From Parastagonospora avenae f. sp. tritici 18332-5 (taxonomy: Eukaryota > Ascomycota > Dothideomycetes > Pleosporales > Phaeosphaeriaceae), in the NCBI GenBank assembly GCA_022559985.1, contig JAFJTR010000003.1, positions 434,001-498,000 of the forward strand: a stretch of DNA of 64,000 nt. The letters are read 5' to 3'. This document shows, in pieces, positions 33,132-44,930 of the stretch. Numbering within the stretch: the stretch's first letter is position 1; each line of letters opens with the position of its first letter. The translations under genes and the position numbers were made by a program. The notes beneath the pieces were generated by a model that saw only the letters and a list, made by a program, of their open reading frames with translations, made no database searches and was not told the DNA's origin.

Positions 33132-34165
33132 TCATAGCTCGCTTTTCTCTTCATTTGGCCTTCGTCCTTTGGCGATCAGGATCGTGCGCCATAGCTTCTT
33201 TCCTGCGAATTCCATGTAGCTCCTCTCATTCAGTGTGACGACATCCACATCCACGAATCCGGCTTCTGTGAAGAACTTCCTGACGCCGTCGATGGTGAAA
33301 TGCGGGACCATAATGGAGTCGTTCATCTTCTTCTTAAGCTCCGGTGATGAGTCTGTGACGTCGTGTTTCTTCTCCTCGTGATGGCGGTGTTCGTGCTTGC
33401 CATGATGCCTGTGTTCATGTCCGTGTCCATGCGATCCAGCACCTGCATGTGGATGCCCATGCCCATGTCCATGACTATGCACCGCCCAATTCCCCTCACT
33501 CCCCTCAATCGGCCTCCCCTCCTCATCAGCCTGCGAATCCCCGCCCTCAAGGAAATCGTTAATCACCAGCACACCGCCCGGCCGCAGCCTATCCTTCAAT
33601 TGCTTCGCGCTATGCACCACATCTTCAAAATGATGGAATCCAAACCCTACAGCCGCAAGGTCAAAATTCGTCCACTCGGGACCCGACAGCTCAGCCGGAG
33701 ACGGATTCGCCTTGTCGAACAAATCTCCATGAACCGCATGCGCCGTCTCCTTTGATAACCCCGCGGCTTCAATGCGCGTGTTGTATGTCGACACCATGTT
33801 TGGCGAGATATCGATTCCAAGCGTCTTGGTGACGTAGGGACCGAAAGTCTGCTTCTGCGTCAGCACACCGTCCACATAGACAGAGTTAAGGATAGATGCT
33901 CACGCGCGTCATTAATCCCGTTCCGCACGCGTAGTCGAGGAGTTTTACTTCATTGCTGGTGTCCGTATTTGCAAAGGGGATGCCGACCCAGTCGAGTTTC
34001 GAGCGTAGGGTTTCGGTGACTTGGGTGTTTACTTTTGCGAACCAGGGTTTGGCGTCGTAGGAGTCAGATATGGAACTAGAAGATATGTTAAAAAGGCGGT
34101 GGGCCTAGGGGCAGGACTGGGACTTACTCGAAGTACCTGCGGTTTGCTTCTGCGAGGGTGGACAT
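33132..34165 (-). CDS. Class I SAM-dependent methyltransferase with His-rich insert
   Basis: Exons 34165-34128, 34075-33904 and 33848-33132 give 308 residues; the introns are 52 and 55 nt. Motif I, the SAM-binding loop, is VKLLDYACGTGLMTR and spans exon 2 to exon 3. The acidic end of strand 2 is LGIDISPNMV. Motif IV is NFDLAAVGFGFHHFED, followed by RLRPGGVLVINDFLEGG. A roughly 40-residue insert after WAVHSH is composed almost only of His, Gly and charged residues (HGHGHGHPHAGAGSHGHGHE..), and would bind divalent metal. The C-terminal strand pair (FVDVDVVTLNERSYMEFAGK) is intact. The substrate is unknown. It converges on mclA with a 72-bp gap. The second acceptor was chosen to give TRTFGPYV. 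Confidence 0.85.
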
Positions 34166-34658
34166 GTTGAAAGTTAAAGTGAGGGGTTGATGAATTGCGT
34201 ATGCTCAGTATGATGGATGTCGGTTTGGATGATGCAGGGTGATTGTAATGTTCTGTGTGTATGAAGATCGAGCAGTTTTGTAGTTACTTATACAATCCCT
34301 AGATGGTGGTGTTTGTTCGGAGTCGCCGTTCCCCCGTCGGAGACATTTCACATGAACGTTCCTATTGGCTGGAGCATATCCACATTCGCATTTGGTGAAA
34401 AAGTAGGGAAGTTCGTCGGACACATTGACAATTGAAGAGATATGGTAAATAGAAAAGTTGAGTCACGTCTCCACTGCAGATTTTGATTGGGGCGATTCTC
34501 GTTTGCATGAGCAAAAGTTGCATTTCTAGGTATGGATGAAGTGCGGATACTTCGCATCTACAGAATGACATGTGTTCCTGGTTAGGCAACTGGATCTGTA
34601 CCAGCCATCAAGCCATGATTGTTCCAGTATGTCATCGATAGAGTCGGCGTTTGATTCA
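34166..34658. other. Intergenic region
   Basis: 493 bases between two leftward genes, AT-rich in places. It holds the methyltransferase promoter and the TYW3 3' UTR. Small open frames here are not convincing. Confidence 0.5.
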
Positions 34659-35597
34659 CTAAGATCTCAAAGAATCGTGTGATGCCGAGCCATCGACCTG
34701 CAATGCATGTTGTCTTGCAAGACCTTCTTCTCTTTTCCGCCGTCTTCGTACCTCTGCATCTTCCCAATCTGGCTTACTCGATCCACCAGCACCTGTATCT
34801 GAAGGTCTGAAGGCATGCATGAGGGCGTTCTGGAAACGTGCTATGCGCTCGGTGTTAATTCTGAAGCGATCATTGGCAATACTGATCAGAGTCGCAAGAT
34901 GCTTTTCATCTACGAGGAGGATATTGCGGCTGCTCTCATCGTGATACCCAACGATCGAATCAAACGAGTAGCCTGTTGAGCGGACTGCTACAATGGGAGT
35001 GGACTCTCCAGTTCTGGAAGCGCTCAAGCTGACCGCACCACTCTCTCTGAAGCCAGCACTTAAGGCTGCTGTGATTATGCGCTGGGCGTGGCCCGTGGAT
35101 GCAGTCAAGATGTGAAGAATCTATGAGGATCAGGAGGCGACTAGGATTATAGGTATCGAGCTTACCATTGGCTCGAACTTGAGGTGGACATACCTGCTGC
35201 TCACTTCAGGCGTTTTCGACTCGCCTGGTGAAGCAGCTTCCAGTCCAAATCTAGAGGAGAATGTCGACAAGGCGTCCGCGTCGGGTGCCTTTACTGGATC
35301 GTGAGAGATGAATAGCCACGCTCCTCCGCCACCTTTTCCGCCTGGACCAGCACGTGATTCACCGTTCTCTTCCGCGGGTGCATCATCGCTGCTTGCTTTG
35401 CGCCCTTCGAGGAATACACTTATCCTTCCAGAACAACTGCTGGTGGTGACAAGACCGTCGAGCGCGTTGATTTCGCTGATCAGATCCCGGATGGGTACAT
35501 CTATAGATCCCTTTGGCGACAAGTCTTGATACTCACTCTCTGGAGTTTCAAGTTGCTCCAAAATATTCTGTTTGCGGGCCTCGAAGCGATTGGACAT
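34659..35597 (-). CDS. TYW3: tRNA wybutosine-synthesizing protein 3 (TYW3)
   Basis: Exons 35597-35166 and 35120-34659 give 297 residues; the intron is 45 nt. TYW3 is the SAM-dependent N4-methylase acting on the wybutosine precursor at position 37 of tRNA-Phe. Family motifs are FEARKQNILEQLE, SPKGSIDVPIRDLI, INALDGLVTTSSCSGRISVF, GGGAWLFISHDPV, YVHLKFEPM, ILHILTASTGHAQRIITAAL, AGFRESGAVSL and VAVRSTGYSFDS. The C-terminal extension is charged (RRRRKREEG). An upstream in-frame Met at 35774 would add 59 residues, but the family start is at the MSNRFEARK segment. It is divergent from a DUF2461 gene with 197 bp between starts. Confidence 0.94.
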
Positions 35598-35794
35598 GGT
35601 CGTGTGTGCGGTGAAGGTTTCGGGAGGGATTTTCATTCGCGTGACTGCGCGATGCGGACGTGCGCCCGACGTCGCGCTTTCCATAGCTTGTGGTGCGTCA
35701 TTGCGGACCGTGCTCCTGCCCGACACCCTTCCACGACCTGACAGACAAGTGCGCAGTAACCACGTTTTGGCCATCCTGTTAACATATTCCTGCT
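35598..35794. promoter_or_regulatory. Compact bidirectional promoter, TYW3 / DUF2461 gene
   Basis: Only 197 bases separate the two divergent start codons, so both genes probably share a nucleosome-free promoter. No named element is evident. Confidence 0.5.
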
Positions 35795-38571
35795 ATGCCT
35801 CGCCCACTTACTAAAAACGCGTCTGGGTCCGCGTCCAGGAGTTCGTCAAAGCGACCAGCACAAGAGACGCCGACTCGACAGTCTAAACGAGCGAGAGCTT
35901 CAATAAGGAAGTCCTACGCAGAACCTGAGTCGGACGAAGACGATGCAGTCAAAAAGAGATCATCGCTGTCGGATGACGACAACGTGTCTGAGCCTTCTGA
36001 TTTCGAAGAAGCTAGGCACGCAGAACCGGAGTCGGAGTCAGATCACGATGAAGTGCCTTCCAGCGAGGAAGACATCAAAAGCAAGAAGGCTACACCTCGT
36101 GGACAAGGGCAGAAGAAGAACTTGCCTTCCCGTGTGAAAGATGGTGACGAAAAGGAGCTCTGGAAATCGGGAGCAAAACTAGCCCCTGGCACACAAGTTA
36201 TCATCAAGAAGCCCAAGGCTCGAGATGCAGGCAATACGCCTTACACGGACGATACGATACATCCAAATACCATGCTGTTCCTCAAGGACCTCTCCGCCAA
36301 CAACGATCGGCAATGGCTAAAATGTATGTCTACCAGTTTCACAATTTCAAGCCGGAGCCAAGACGACCCCGGCGATCTTTGCGAGCATCTTCATCATAGT
36401 GCCGCTGCAATAGTCTCGAGATTGCTGAACTGCTGGTTGTAACCTCAGAGTTACTTTGCAGACTGTCAGCTTACAGATCTACCAACAGCTTGTGTGACCT
36501 ATGTCGACACCTGGAGCAAGGACTAACATGGTTGCAGTGCATGATCCAGACTATCGAGCTGCAATGCAAGACTTCAACACGTTCACCGAGAAGCTATCCG
36601 AGAAAGTGGTGGAAGCGGACGAGACGATCCCAGAGTTACCCGTCAAGGACGTAGTGAGTCGCAACCCAGGCCTGCTCACTTCCACCTCATTAAGCTGACC
36701 AACCGCTCAGGTTTATCGCATTTATCGAGGTATTATGTCACATCACTTCGGTGCCTAAGTTGATGCTAACAGTAGTAGATATCCGGTTCTCGAAAGACCC
36801 CACTCCATACAAAACGTACTTTTCAGCTGCTTGGTCCAGGACCGGACGGAAGGGCCCATATGCGCATTACTATATCCAGATACAGCCAGATGGTGGCAGC
36901 TTCGTTGGTAAGTTAAGTGTTTCCTTGCTTCATACACAGCCTGCGTTATCTATCTCGTGGATTCCGCACTGGTGCAGCGTTCTAGAGATTCGACTCGAGC
37001 TTTTGTACTACATCAGTGCGGGGCTGTAACATGTTCCGCTGCGGGCCATGATATCTAGTGACACAACTGCCTGATAGATGGGGTGAGCTACTACGCCGCG
37101 GCCATGAGCGAATAACACATCGAACACTGCATATCGCTTGCATGCACTGCACGACATCTTTGCATGTAAGCGTTTGATTGCTCAGCTTTTGCCTCGGACG
37201 CCGTCATGGAGACTCGATAGCCTCTGGCCACGTTGAATCACGAACGTGAGTCCGTCGCGGCTTGCGATGTTGGACCACGCCTCACTGATGGCGCTTCTGT
37301 CGTGGCACTGCACTAAAACTTTCCACGAATATGCAGTGCTGGTCAAACGCTCGTCGCTAAGCCCTGAAAGCTAAATTGGTGAAGTCGGCATAGGTTCGTC
37401 CTCGACAGACGAGGCACTGCAGCAGGAATGATTCTACCTTGCCTCGATAAGCCACACACTCAAAGATGGCCTCCAACTTTCAGCGCTTCTAGTAAAGCCT
37501 GTCAGAGCAATCAGTTATGCTGACCCAACTCAGGTGGTGGGTTTTGGCAGCCCGAAGCCGCAGCCATCGCAAAACTGCGGCGCGACATTGATCGGAAGCC
37601 GCATAGAATCAAGCAAGCACTTACGGACGGGGGCATTCGCTCGACTTTCCTGAATAACGTGGCGAACGACAGCAAGAAAGCAGTACAAGCTTTCACCGGT
37701 TTGCCAGCGAACAAGTCGAATGCTCTGAAGCGCCATCCAAAGGTAAGCTCTAGTGGTCCAACATGTATTGCCTTGTCCGTGCTTTGATTGCGATGCGTAC
37801 AATTGTCGAACCTTCGAGTCATTTGGCCTTGCGACCTGGTGCTACTACATGATGGCACTGAGCCAGATTATGCAACCTTGGTCATACGTGAAGGGCGGGC
37901 AAGTAGGAGTGATGTGGTACGACAGACAGGGCTGAATACGCCAGCTCTAGAACCAGACCTACCCTCGTGCTTGACCACGCAGCCTGAGCATGAAACCGCT
38001 GACAATGCATTTCTAGGGTTACAACCAGGACCACAAAGACATCGATTTGCTTCGCCTTCGCAACTTCACGCTCGGCAAGAAACTTTCAGACACAGATGTC
38101 ACAGGGCCCGGCGGTCTGAAGCGCATAGCTGAACTTCTTGCATGCCTGCTACCCTTTGTAAGCCCACCAATTCTTTTTGTGTCGCATGAGGAGAAGTCGA
38201 CTCGCCTGTCAAATGTTGACGCCTGCCTAATGTGGCCACGGCGAAGGCAATAGGAAGGGGTGTCCTTGTCTCAATGTACGAGGGGGAGCATCACGCTTAC
38301 AGCCGTTGAGTGCGTTGGCAGTGCAGCCAGACTTATTTCACCGATAGCTGTTGGCTGCACTGACCGGATAACGCGCCCCGTCACGTCGCTGGCTCATTTG
38401 GATGAGAGTAGATTACGATAGCCACACCACTGACAGTTTACACAGATCACATACCTGAACAGCGTAGTTATGCCCGACGAGGAGCCTTTAGACTCGAGCG
38501 AAGAGGACAGCGATGATGATGACGGTAACGACGATGAGGGACAGAGCGCTACTGCAGAAGACGAGGATTGA
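35795..38571 (+). CDS. DUF2461 (TIGR02453) family protein with long introns
   Basis: Seven exons (35795-36323, 36538-36653, 36711-36729, 36779-36907, 37534-37742, 38017-38157, 38446-38571) give 422 residues, and phase holds throughout. Residues 1-145 are disordered, Ser/Glu/Lys-rich and probably nuclear (SKRARASIRKSY, SDDDNVSEPSD). The DUF2461 domain follows: PNTMLFLKDLSANNDRQWLK, LHDPDYRAAMQDFNTF, VVYRIYRDIRFSKDPTPYKT, GPYAHYYIQIQPDGGSFVGG, GFWQPEAAAIAKLR and LRLRNFTLGKKLSD. The end is acidic (SSEEDSDDDDGNDDEG). The molecular function of this family is not established to my knowledge. Introns are 214, 57, 49, 626, 274 and 288 nt, far longer than in its neighbours. Exon 3 is only 19 nt. Confidence 0.87.
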
Positions 38572-41500
38572 GGGTTCAATATTGGGCATCACTATGTCAC
38601 GTACGGCTCAGACATCGCATCGGATGCCTCTCCCGTCCGCTGAAGGTTGAAAAGTATTGGTGGAGGGAGTGGGGACAGCGCGAAGTCCGCCAATAGACGC
38701 TTGAACGACGTGCGGCAGCGGCGCCAACTGGATGCCTGTAAGCGAGCTATCGAAGTTGCAGTAGTGTCTGGCAATGCCCGTTCTTGGCTGCATGAAGAAT
38801 TGGTCATGTGACTCTGGTGCTAATGCGCGATCCAGCCGGAGCCAGTCGATTAATGGAAAAGACTTTCCGGTGCCCCTGGTCCCAGTTCCAAGGCCACGCA
38901 CTCACGCGGGCCGGCGCCTTCTCTTAGCAGCCGCTTTCTTTGGTTGGGTGGCCCACACGGCTGACCAAGATAGCGACTTCTTCCGCTTTCCTTGTCCATT
39001 TTTGTGGTTTTTTCTTACGATGCGATGATGACTGCGTCGAAGCGACCATTCAACCGATGACGGTGCAGCAGTGCGAAGCCAGGGTGTCATGCTGCTCGCC
39101 CCATGCAGAGCTGTACATGACTTTCTTCTGATCAGCTGCCCTTTGTGCTGCCCAGTTGTCGCAGTGACATCCTCGCAACGGGCCGTGGCGCGTTTGCTGA
39201 AGCGCATGGGGGACGGACCCGCAGCGACTGGTCGCGTTCCACGACGACCTCAGTGACCTTGCCCCGGTGCATTCGCTCAAAGGACCTTGGTCGCAACATT
39301 GCTCCATTCGGGCGACGTGCACGCTGGGAAGCGGCAAGTCGCGTACATGATATCGCAACGCTCGCAGGCGACTCATGGGTGCTCACGACAGCAATCACAC
39401 GACCACGGCCGACTATGACGCCCGACGCCCGAGTCGCAGCAATGCTGCTCATCTAAATCGAACGAGTTGGATTTGTCGGGAAAAGCGGTGTGTTTACGAG
39501 GGTGCCTATCCCGCCTCGTTTCGCGAACGTTTAATCACACCGATGCTGGTCTAATCGTCATCTTCTGGGCGAATGGGCAACGGTTGAATGCGAACACGGC
39601 CCACCGTGGCTTGTAATTCGCATATCACACCCAATTGCCTGAGAGTTTACCGACGGGTGTACGCCCTCACGCGTGCTCCCGTCAGGTATCGTCGCACAGC
39701 AACTTTCACTCATGGAACGGCTCAGTGCGCTCTGCTAGGACCACGTTGAGTGCTGTTGGCCTGTATCTTAACGCCCTGCCAGCTATGCACCGCACCGTGC
39801 ATTGCGATAGCGAAGGATCAATTATGCTGGGTCCGAGAGCGGCACAGTATGATACCCGATCGGACACGACTCAACATGTCATGCTACTGCAAGGACGGAG
39901 TTCTCTACATTGAAATACGTCCATTCTGCGGTGCACGGCGCGTCCAAGTCTTTATTGGGACGCAAACTATTGCCTGCTATGCAGTACCGTCACAAGACTA
40001 ACGACAACTAAACACTAGATTAGACCTCAAGGATCGGTGGATAAACCTTGACCTTATTGCACTCACTCTGCGATACCTCAACCTAATGCCGGATATCTGT
40101 CTAACATTGACAACGTGGCACAAAGCATGGCTCGGAATTATCAACGATAAGTAGGTGCACATGATGTCCTGCTTTGGATTTTGTCTGCAGACACTACGGG
40201 AGCACAAGACGTCTGTACGACGACTGGTGAAGATCGCTACCCGCAGTCTGACAGAGCTACCTACAAGCTCCACATCCCATCATCTATGCCATGCATATCC
40301 GTTCCGCACAAGAGTCAACGCCCTTGGTGGCACGAGGTTCGTTAATCTAACCTCGATGGACGGCTCCGACGTCTCGTCCCGGGCCGTGTAAGTTTCACCT
40401 GGTATATGATAGTGCACAAGTTATGTACCCATCCGCTGTTTGAGGAACCTCCCGAAGCGTCAGAGGCTGTGGACTGGCTGCGCTTCGTGCCGCGAGCATA
40501 AGGTGCGCGGGTGCTGCTATCCGCGTGGGTGCTAAACCACAGGCGGCTGAGGATCGCACCCTGGGCACCTGCTACCCCACAATCTGCACCACACAGTCGG
40601 TGTAACACAGGGAATTGCTGAGCTACCTGAGACGGCAGTTCGGTATGCATGAGGACAATGCTCTTCATCTGGAATTATCTCGCCAGCGCAGCAGCGACCC
40701 TTCGGCACAAAGTCGATCCAGGCTGACTGCTCACAGCAGTACTCGTGACAGTGTCGGGTGTCGAATTGCGGTGTGCTGGTCAATCAAACTACAACAGTAG
40801 TCCACGGAATGCGATTGGCCACGGCAGGTCAGCTTCCTGCAGACAACGGATCAATATGTGACGGAGGTTGAGAGATTGTGAAGGACGGCCTTGACCGGTG
40901 CTAGCCACGTCTTGTGACCCGATGACCACGCAAGGTTTTCCTTTTCCGCACACGGCACGACGAAGATTTACCCATCATCCTTCGGCTCTATGCAAGGAAC
41001 AGGCTGCTGAAGCATTCAGAAATAGAGACAAAAGAAATGGCAGAGTTTAGTGCTGATTGGTCGATTATAGTTCTTAGGACCTGGGCCATGGGTCAGCCAG
41101 TTTGTGCTCGGCGGGCCGAGCAGAGCCACAACCAGAGATTGTTCTGGCGTTTTGATGAGTATTCAGACCAAGGGACGGGCGACAATTCTGATCGGCGAGC
41201 TCGTTGGAAAAGTGGTCACGGCTGCAGTCCAGTCAAAGACAGCTGCAGGCTGCCGAGGCTCGATGACTGGCAGTGTCAAGCGGCGGCCAAGGTGGCTTTT
41301 TCTTCGCTATCCTCCACGGACTGGGACGCGCACATCCGCACTTGTCCGACTGTCGTCACAGCAGCGGGATGACCGGCAGGTGAGCAGTCGTTCGCCGCTC
41401 TTTACTTGGATGCGCGGCCTGTGTAGAGCCAGCGAATCAGGCACGCAAAGAAGCTCAGGACCATGGGTAGCAGTTCGCGAGCCGTCGCCGGCGCAAAGGA

Positions 41501-43619
41501 TAACGATCTACGAAATTGTGGATGTCAGATTTTGGACGATGATTTGAGGGCCAAGTGGATGCGTCGCAAGCTTCTCGCGTGCAGCGAGCAATGGCAGCTG
41601 AGAAGCGACGTCCGACCAGAAAGTTTCTACAGTGCCGTATCAGGTTTTCAGTGGGTCAGCATCGGCTCTATTATTCACAGGGTGTGGCGATGGGTGTGCA
41701 GCTGCTGTGAACAGATAGAAGGTTTCACAAGACGAGGCTTTCCGTCACTCGGTTGGAATGGCTGCTGACGGATTGCCTGAAGCGTGCGAGTCGCACAGTG
41801 AGCGTGCTGACCCTGCCCGGTAAACTAACGAGGCTGCTCACGTCACTGGTCACTGGTCATGGTGGCACACCAACAGCGAACCGTTTTCGCAAGGGCAGGG
41901 TTTGGCAAAAGTCCTCCAACAGGAAATCGGCCGATGCAGGAGCGGACCAGCCCTATCACTAATTGCGACAGATGGAGAGTCAGGACGCGCCGGCATTACC
42001 CTGCGCAGACAGGTGATTGACTTCGCGATGCGGGCGTGCTGCGGCCACGGTGTGGATGGAACGGCTATCGTCACTTCGGCCAAGGGCGAGCTTCGCACAC
42101 TGGTGCAGCAGGGCTCACCGGATGGCCGCAGGCGTGCGAGGCAGGCTCGTGCCGTGGTTCGTGAGCTGTCGAGAGGCATGGTGCAAACGAACGGCGCGAC
42201 GCAGAGACGGGCCGCCAACGAATCGTGCAGTCCAACTGCCCGAGGTGGTCCCACCATGCTCTTTGCATCCGCGCTGTCGGGGGCGAGCTGGCTGCAGGAG
42301 GGTGAGGCCACGGTGCCGTCGTCGAAGGGCTGGCCGCGAGCAAGCGCTGTGCGCATGCAGCCCTGTGGCACAGACGACAACAAAGAGAAGGCGGCTGAGG
42401 AAGGTGGTGCTATGATTTATTGCGGCGGCGTGGATGATTAAAGGCTCTCCTCGTAGATCACAAGCGCGAGAACGGCAGCGCCCGTGTCTGATGAGTCCGG
42501 GCCGCTGCAAAGCCATGCAGAGGCCTTGACCCCAGCTGGCTGCTTGGCTCGCACCAGGCAAGTCATCCGCCCCAGCCAGCGCAGAGCCAGCGCGCTGAAA
42601 GGGGGGAATGAGGATGACGGGGACGGGCGCGCGCTCCCTTGCGCGTGTTGGTGTTTGTTCAGCGCAGGCGCAGACGACGGGGGCGGCCACACGAAGGCGG
42701 CGTGCGCGTGCGACGAGACACAAGCGCTCGTGTAGGCAGCGCTCGTGTAGGCGCATGCTGTACCCGCGCCGCTTGTCTGCCTCTGCCTCTGCGCCTGGGG
42801 GGAAGGGGGCTGGCGGCGGTGTTGTTGGGTGTATATGTATGTGTGCGGAGTGTGTGGGTGTGCATGTATATCATCACGTCGCTCAGCATGCTGCACTGCA
42901 CGTCGCTGTCGCTGTCGTCGCATGCCTGCTCTTGTGCCGCATCGACTGCTGCCGCCAACCGCGCTAAGACGTGCTACTGCGGTAAAAAGGCGGACCGCTC
43001 GGTGTCGCTGCATTCACGCTTGCAGGGGCTAGCGCCATGCCATGGCAGTGAAAGCGGCGAGAGTGGTTTGGGTTTGGGCAGGCTGGAGTGCCAGTCGGGC
43101 GTCCGCCGTGGGTAGTAATAGCGGCCACGGCCACGGCCATCCCGCTGAATCTCCTTTTCGCTTCCACACTTTCGGGCCTCCTCCACGCGCTTCGAGAAGC
43201 CTTTCCTACACCACCGCCGCCTCTCACCAGCGACCTCACCTGCCTTGCCCTCTGTCTCTGCTCCCACCCGGAGCCTGCATCGCTCCACCCCACCGCCCGC
43301 CCTTGCCTTGTTGCCGTCGCGTCAAGAGCCTGTCTTGGCCCTGCAATTGCCGCCCGTTTTGCACTGCCCATTCTCTGACCTGCAGCCGTCCTTGCGGCCC
43401 GCCTGTATTTGTGACACCTCACCCGCTCTCAGACAGAGCATCTCCCGCACCTCCACCTCCACCTCCACCCACCACGCCTGCCAGTCCCGCGCCGTCTCTC
43501 GACATCCCCCCCGCATCGAGTTTGCACCGGTTCATGACGACGTGACCGCTTGCACGTTTTCTGGGTGGCATCTTCTTAGACAGACGTCTACCACGCTTTA
43601 GCACCGCACCAACACCGCC
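38572..43619. other. Gene-empty block of 5 kb
   Basis: No supported gene in 5,048 bases. Open frames reach 213 codons in the GC-rich right part (41.8-43.0 kb), but they overlap on both strands, have low-complexity Arg/Ala/Ser composition and show no domain or consistent splice sites. Short direct repeats such as AGCGCTCGTGTAGGC twice around 42.73 kb occur. Bases about 43.14-43.62 kb are pyrimidine-rich and look like the promoter and leader of the zinc-cluster gene. Confidence 0.5.
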
Positions 43620-44930
43620 ATGTTCCCTCACCACCAGGGCGCCCCAGGCCAGCTGCCCACCCATTGGCAACCACCGACGTCCCAGCAGCCTGCCAACGGC
43701 GCATACCCCCCGCCGGGCCATGTAAGTCTACCTGCTTGTGCTTTGTGCTTGCCATCAGCGCCGCGCACCTCACCGCCGTCAGCTGCTGACATTTGATGTT
43801 CTCCAAGATGGGATCCGCGCTGCCACCTCCACCGCCTCAAGAGCCACGCGCCGACATGGCTGCCCGTCAACATCCTCAGTACCAGCAACCGCAGTACCGT
43901 CTGCCAGGCCCCAATGAGTGGAATCGCGGTCCTCCACCGCCCGACCCATATGCCCAGCAAGCTCCTCCGCCGCAGTATGTGCAGCAGCACCACCAGCCAC
44001 CTGCGCCGCGCCAGCGAACAGCCATTGCGTGCCGGTACTGCAGACGCCGAAAGGTACCACCAAGTGACGCAATCACCACGCGCCCTTACTGACCACGCAC
44101 AGATTCGCTGCTCTGGCTTCGAGGCCACCGAGGACGGCCGCTGCTCCAACTGCATGAGGTTCAACCAAGACTGCATCTTCACGCCTGTCTCTGCGCAGAC
44201 TCAGGCTTTTGTTCCTGCACACACGGTTTGGCGGGGCGTTGGGCAGCCACCGCCCATGTATGGCGCATATGGCCAGCCGCTCCCTCCTGCGAGCCATGCC
44301 GAAGCATACGGCCAGCAGCCGCCGCAGCAGCCTCGCCAGCAGGGCTACTTGCCTAGCCCAACTGCAGGTCCGTACCCAGTTCATTCTGAATATGGTCCAC
44401 CCGGTGCTCCTCATGATGAAGCAGGCCGTGAGCAGATCGGCAGGAAGAGGCCTCACCCAGAGCCTCACACTCCGACTCTGCCACCGCCAACTCCAGGCGC
44501 AGCTGCTTCGCATGTGCCTCATCGCGGTGGGCCTGACTATGCCTATCCAGAGCCTCCCTCTCTAACACCAGGTGCTTCCACAGCCACTCCCACCCCTCCA
44601 TATTCGAGCGCTCCTCCATCCGCATCTCAGCCCTACTATACTGCGGCGCCGCCGCGCCAGTCGTCTCCCCAGGGCGCATATCGTTATGAGCCGAGTCGCG
44701 CATCTTCCTCCCCACACTCGCAGGCACCCACCACCCCCGGTGCCCCGTCCGGCTACGCGCCTCTGCAGCCTCCCCCACCGCGCAGTGACGGACGAACTCC
44801 TCCTCCAAATTCGCAGGCTTCTGCTACTAGGCCGAGCATGCGAATCAACGACCTCGTTAGCGATAACGGAGCCGGACGCAGCTCGACCGATTCAAGCATG
44901 CTCAACATGCTCAACCGTCGCCCCATGTAA
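43620..44930 (+). CDS. Zn(II)2Cys6 transcription factor
   Basis: Exons 43620-43721, 43808-44053 and 44103-44930 give 391 residues. The binuclear zinc cluster is C109-X2-C112-X6-C119-X10-C130-X2-C133-X6-C140, inside IACRYCRRRK and IRCSGFEAT with RCSNCMRFNQDCIF. The 49-nt second intron splits the cluster right after RRRK. Residues 1-100 and most of 150-350 are Pro/Gln/Tyr/Ser-rich and probably disordered activation segments. No fungal-specific transcription factor (MHR) domain is present. The C-terminus carries a compact ordered-looking motif (SMRINDLVSDN, SSMLNMLNRR). The protein is nuclear and its targets are unknown. It stands alone between two gene-empty blocks. Confidence 0.92.

Noticed and set aside
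41850..42756. Overlapping frames of 177-213 codons on both strands
   Set aside because: Mutually overlapping, Arg/Ala/Ser low complexity, no splice-consistent extension; expected in GC-rich non-coding DNA.
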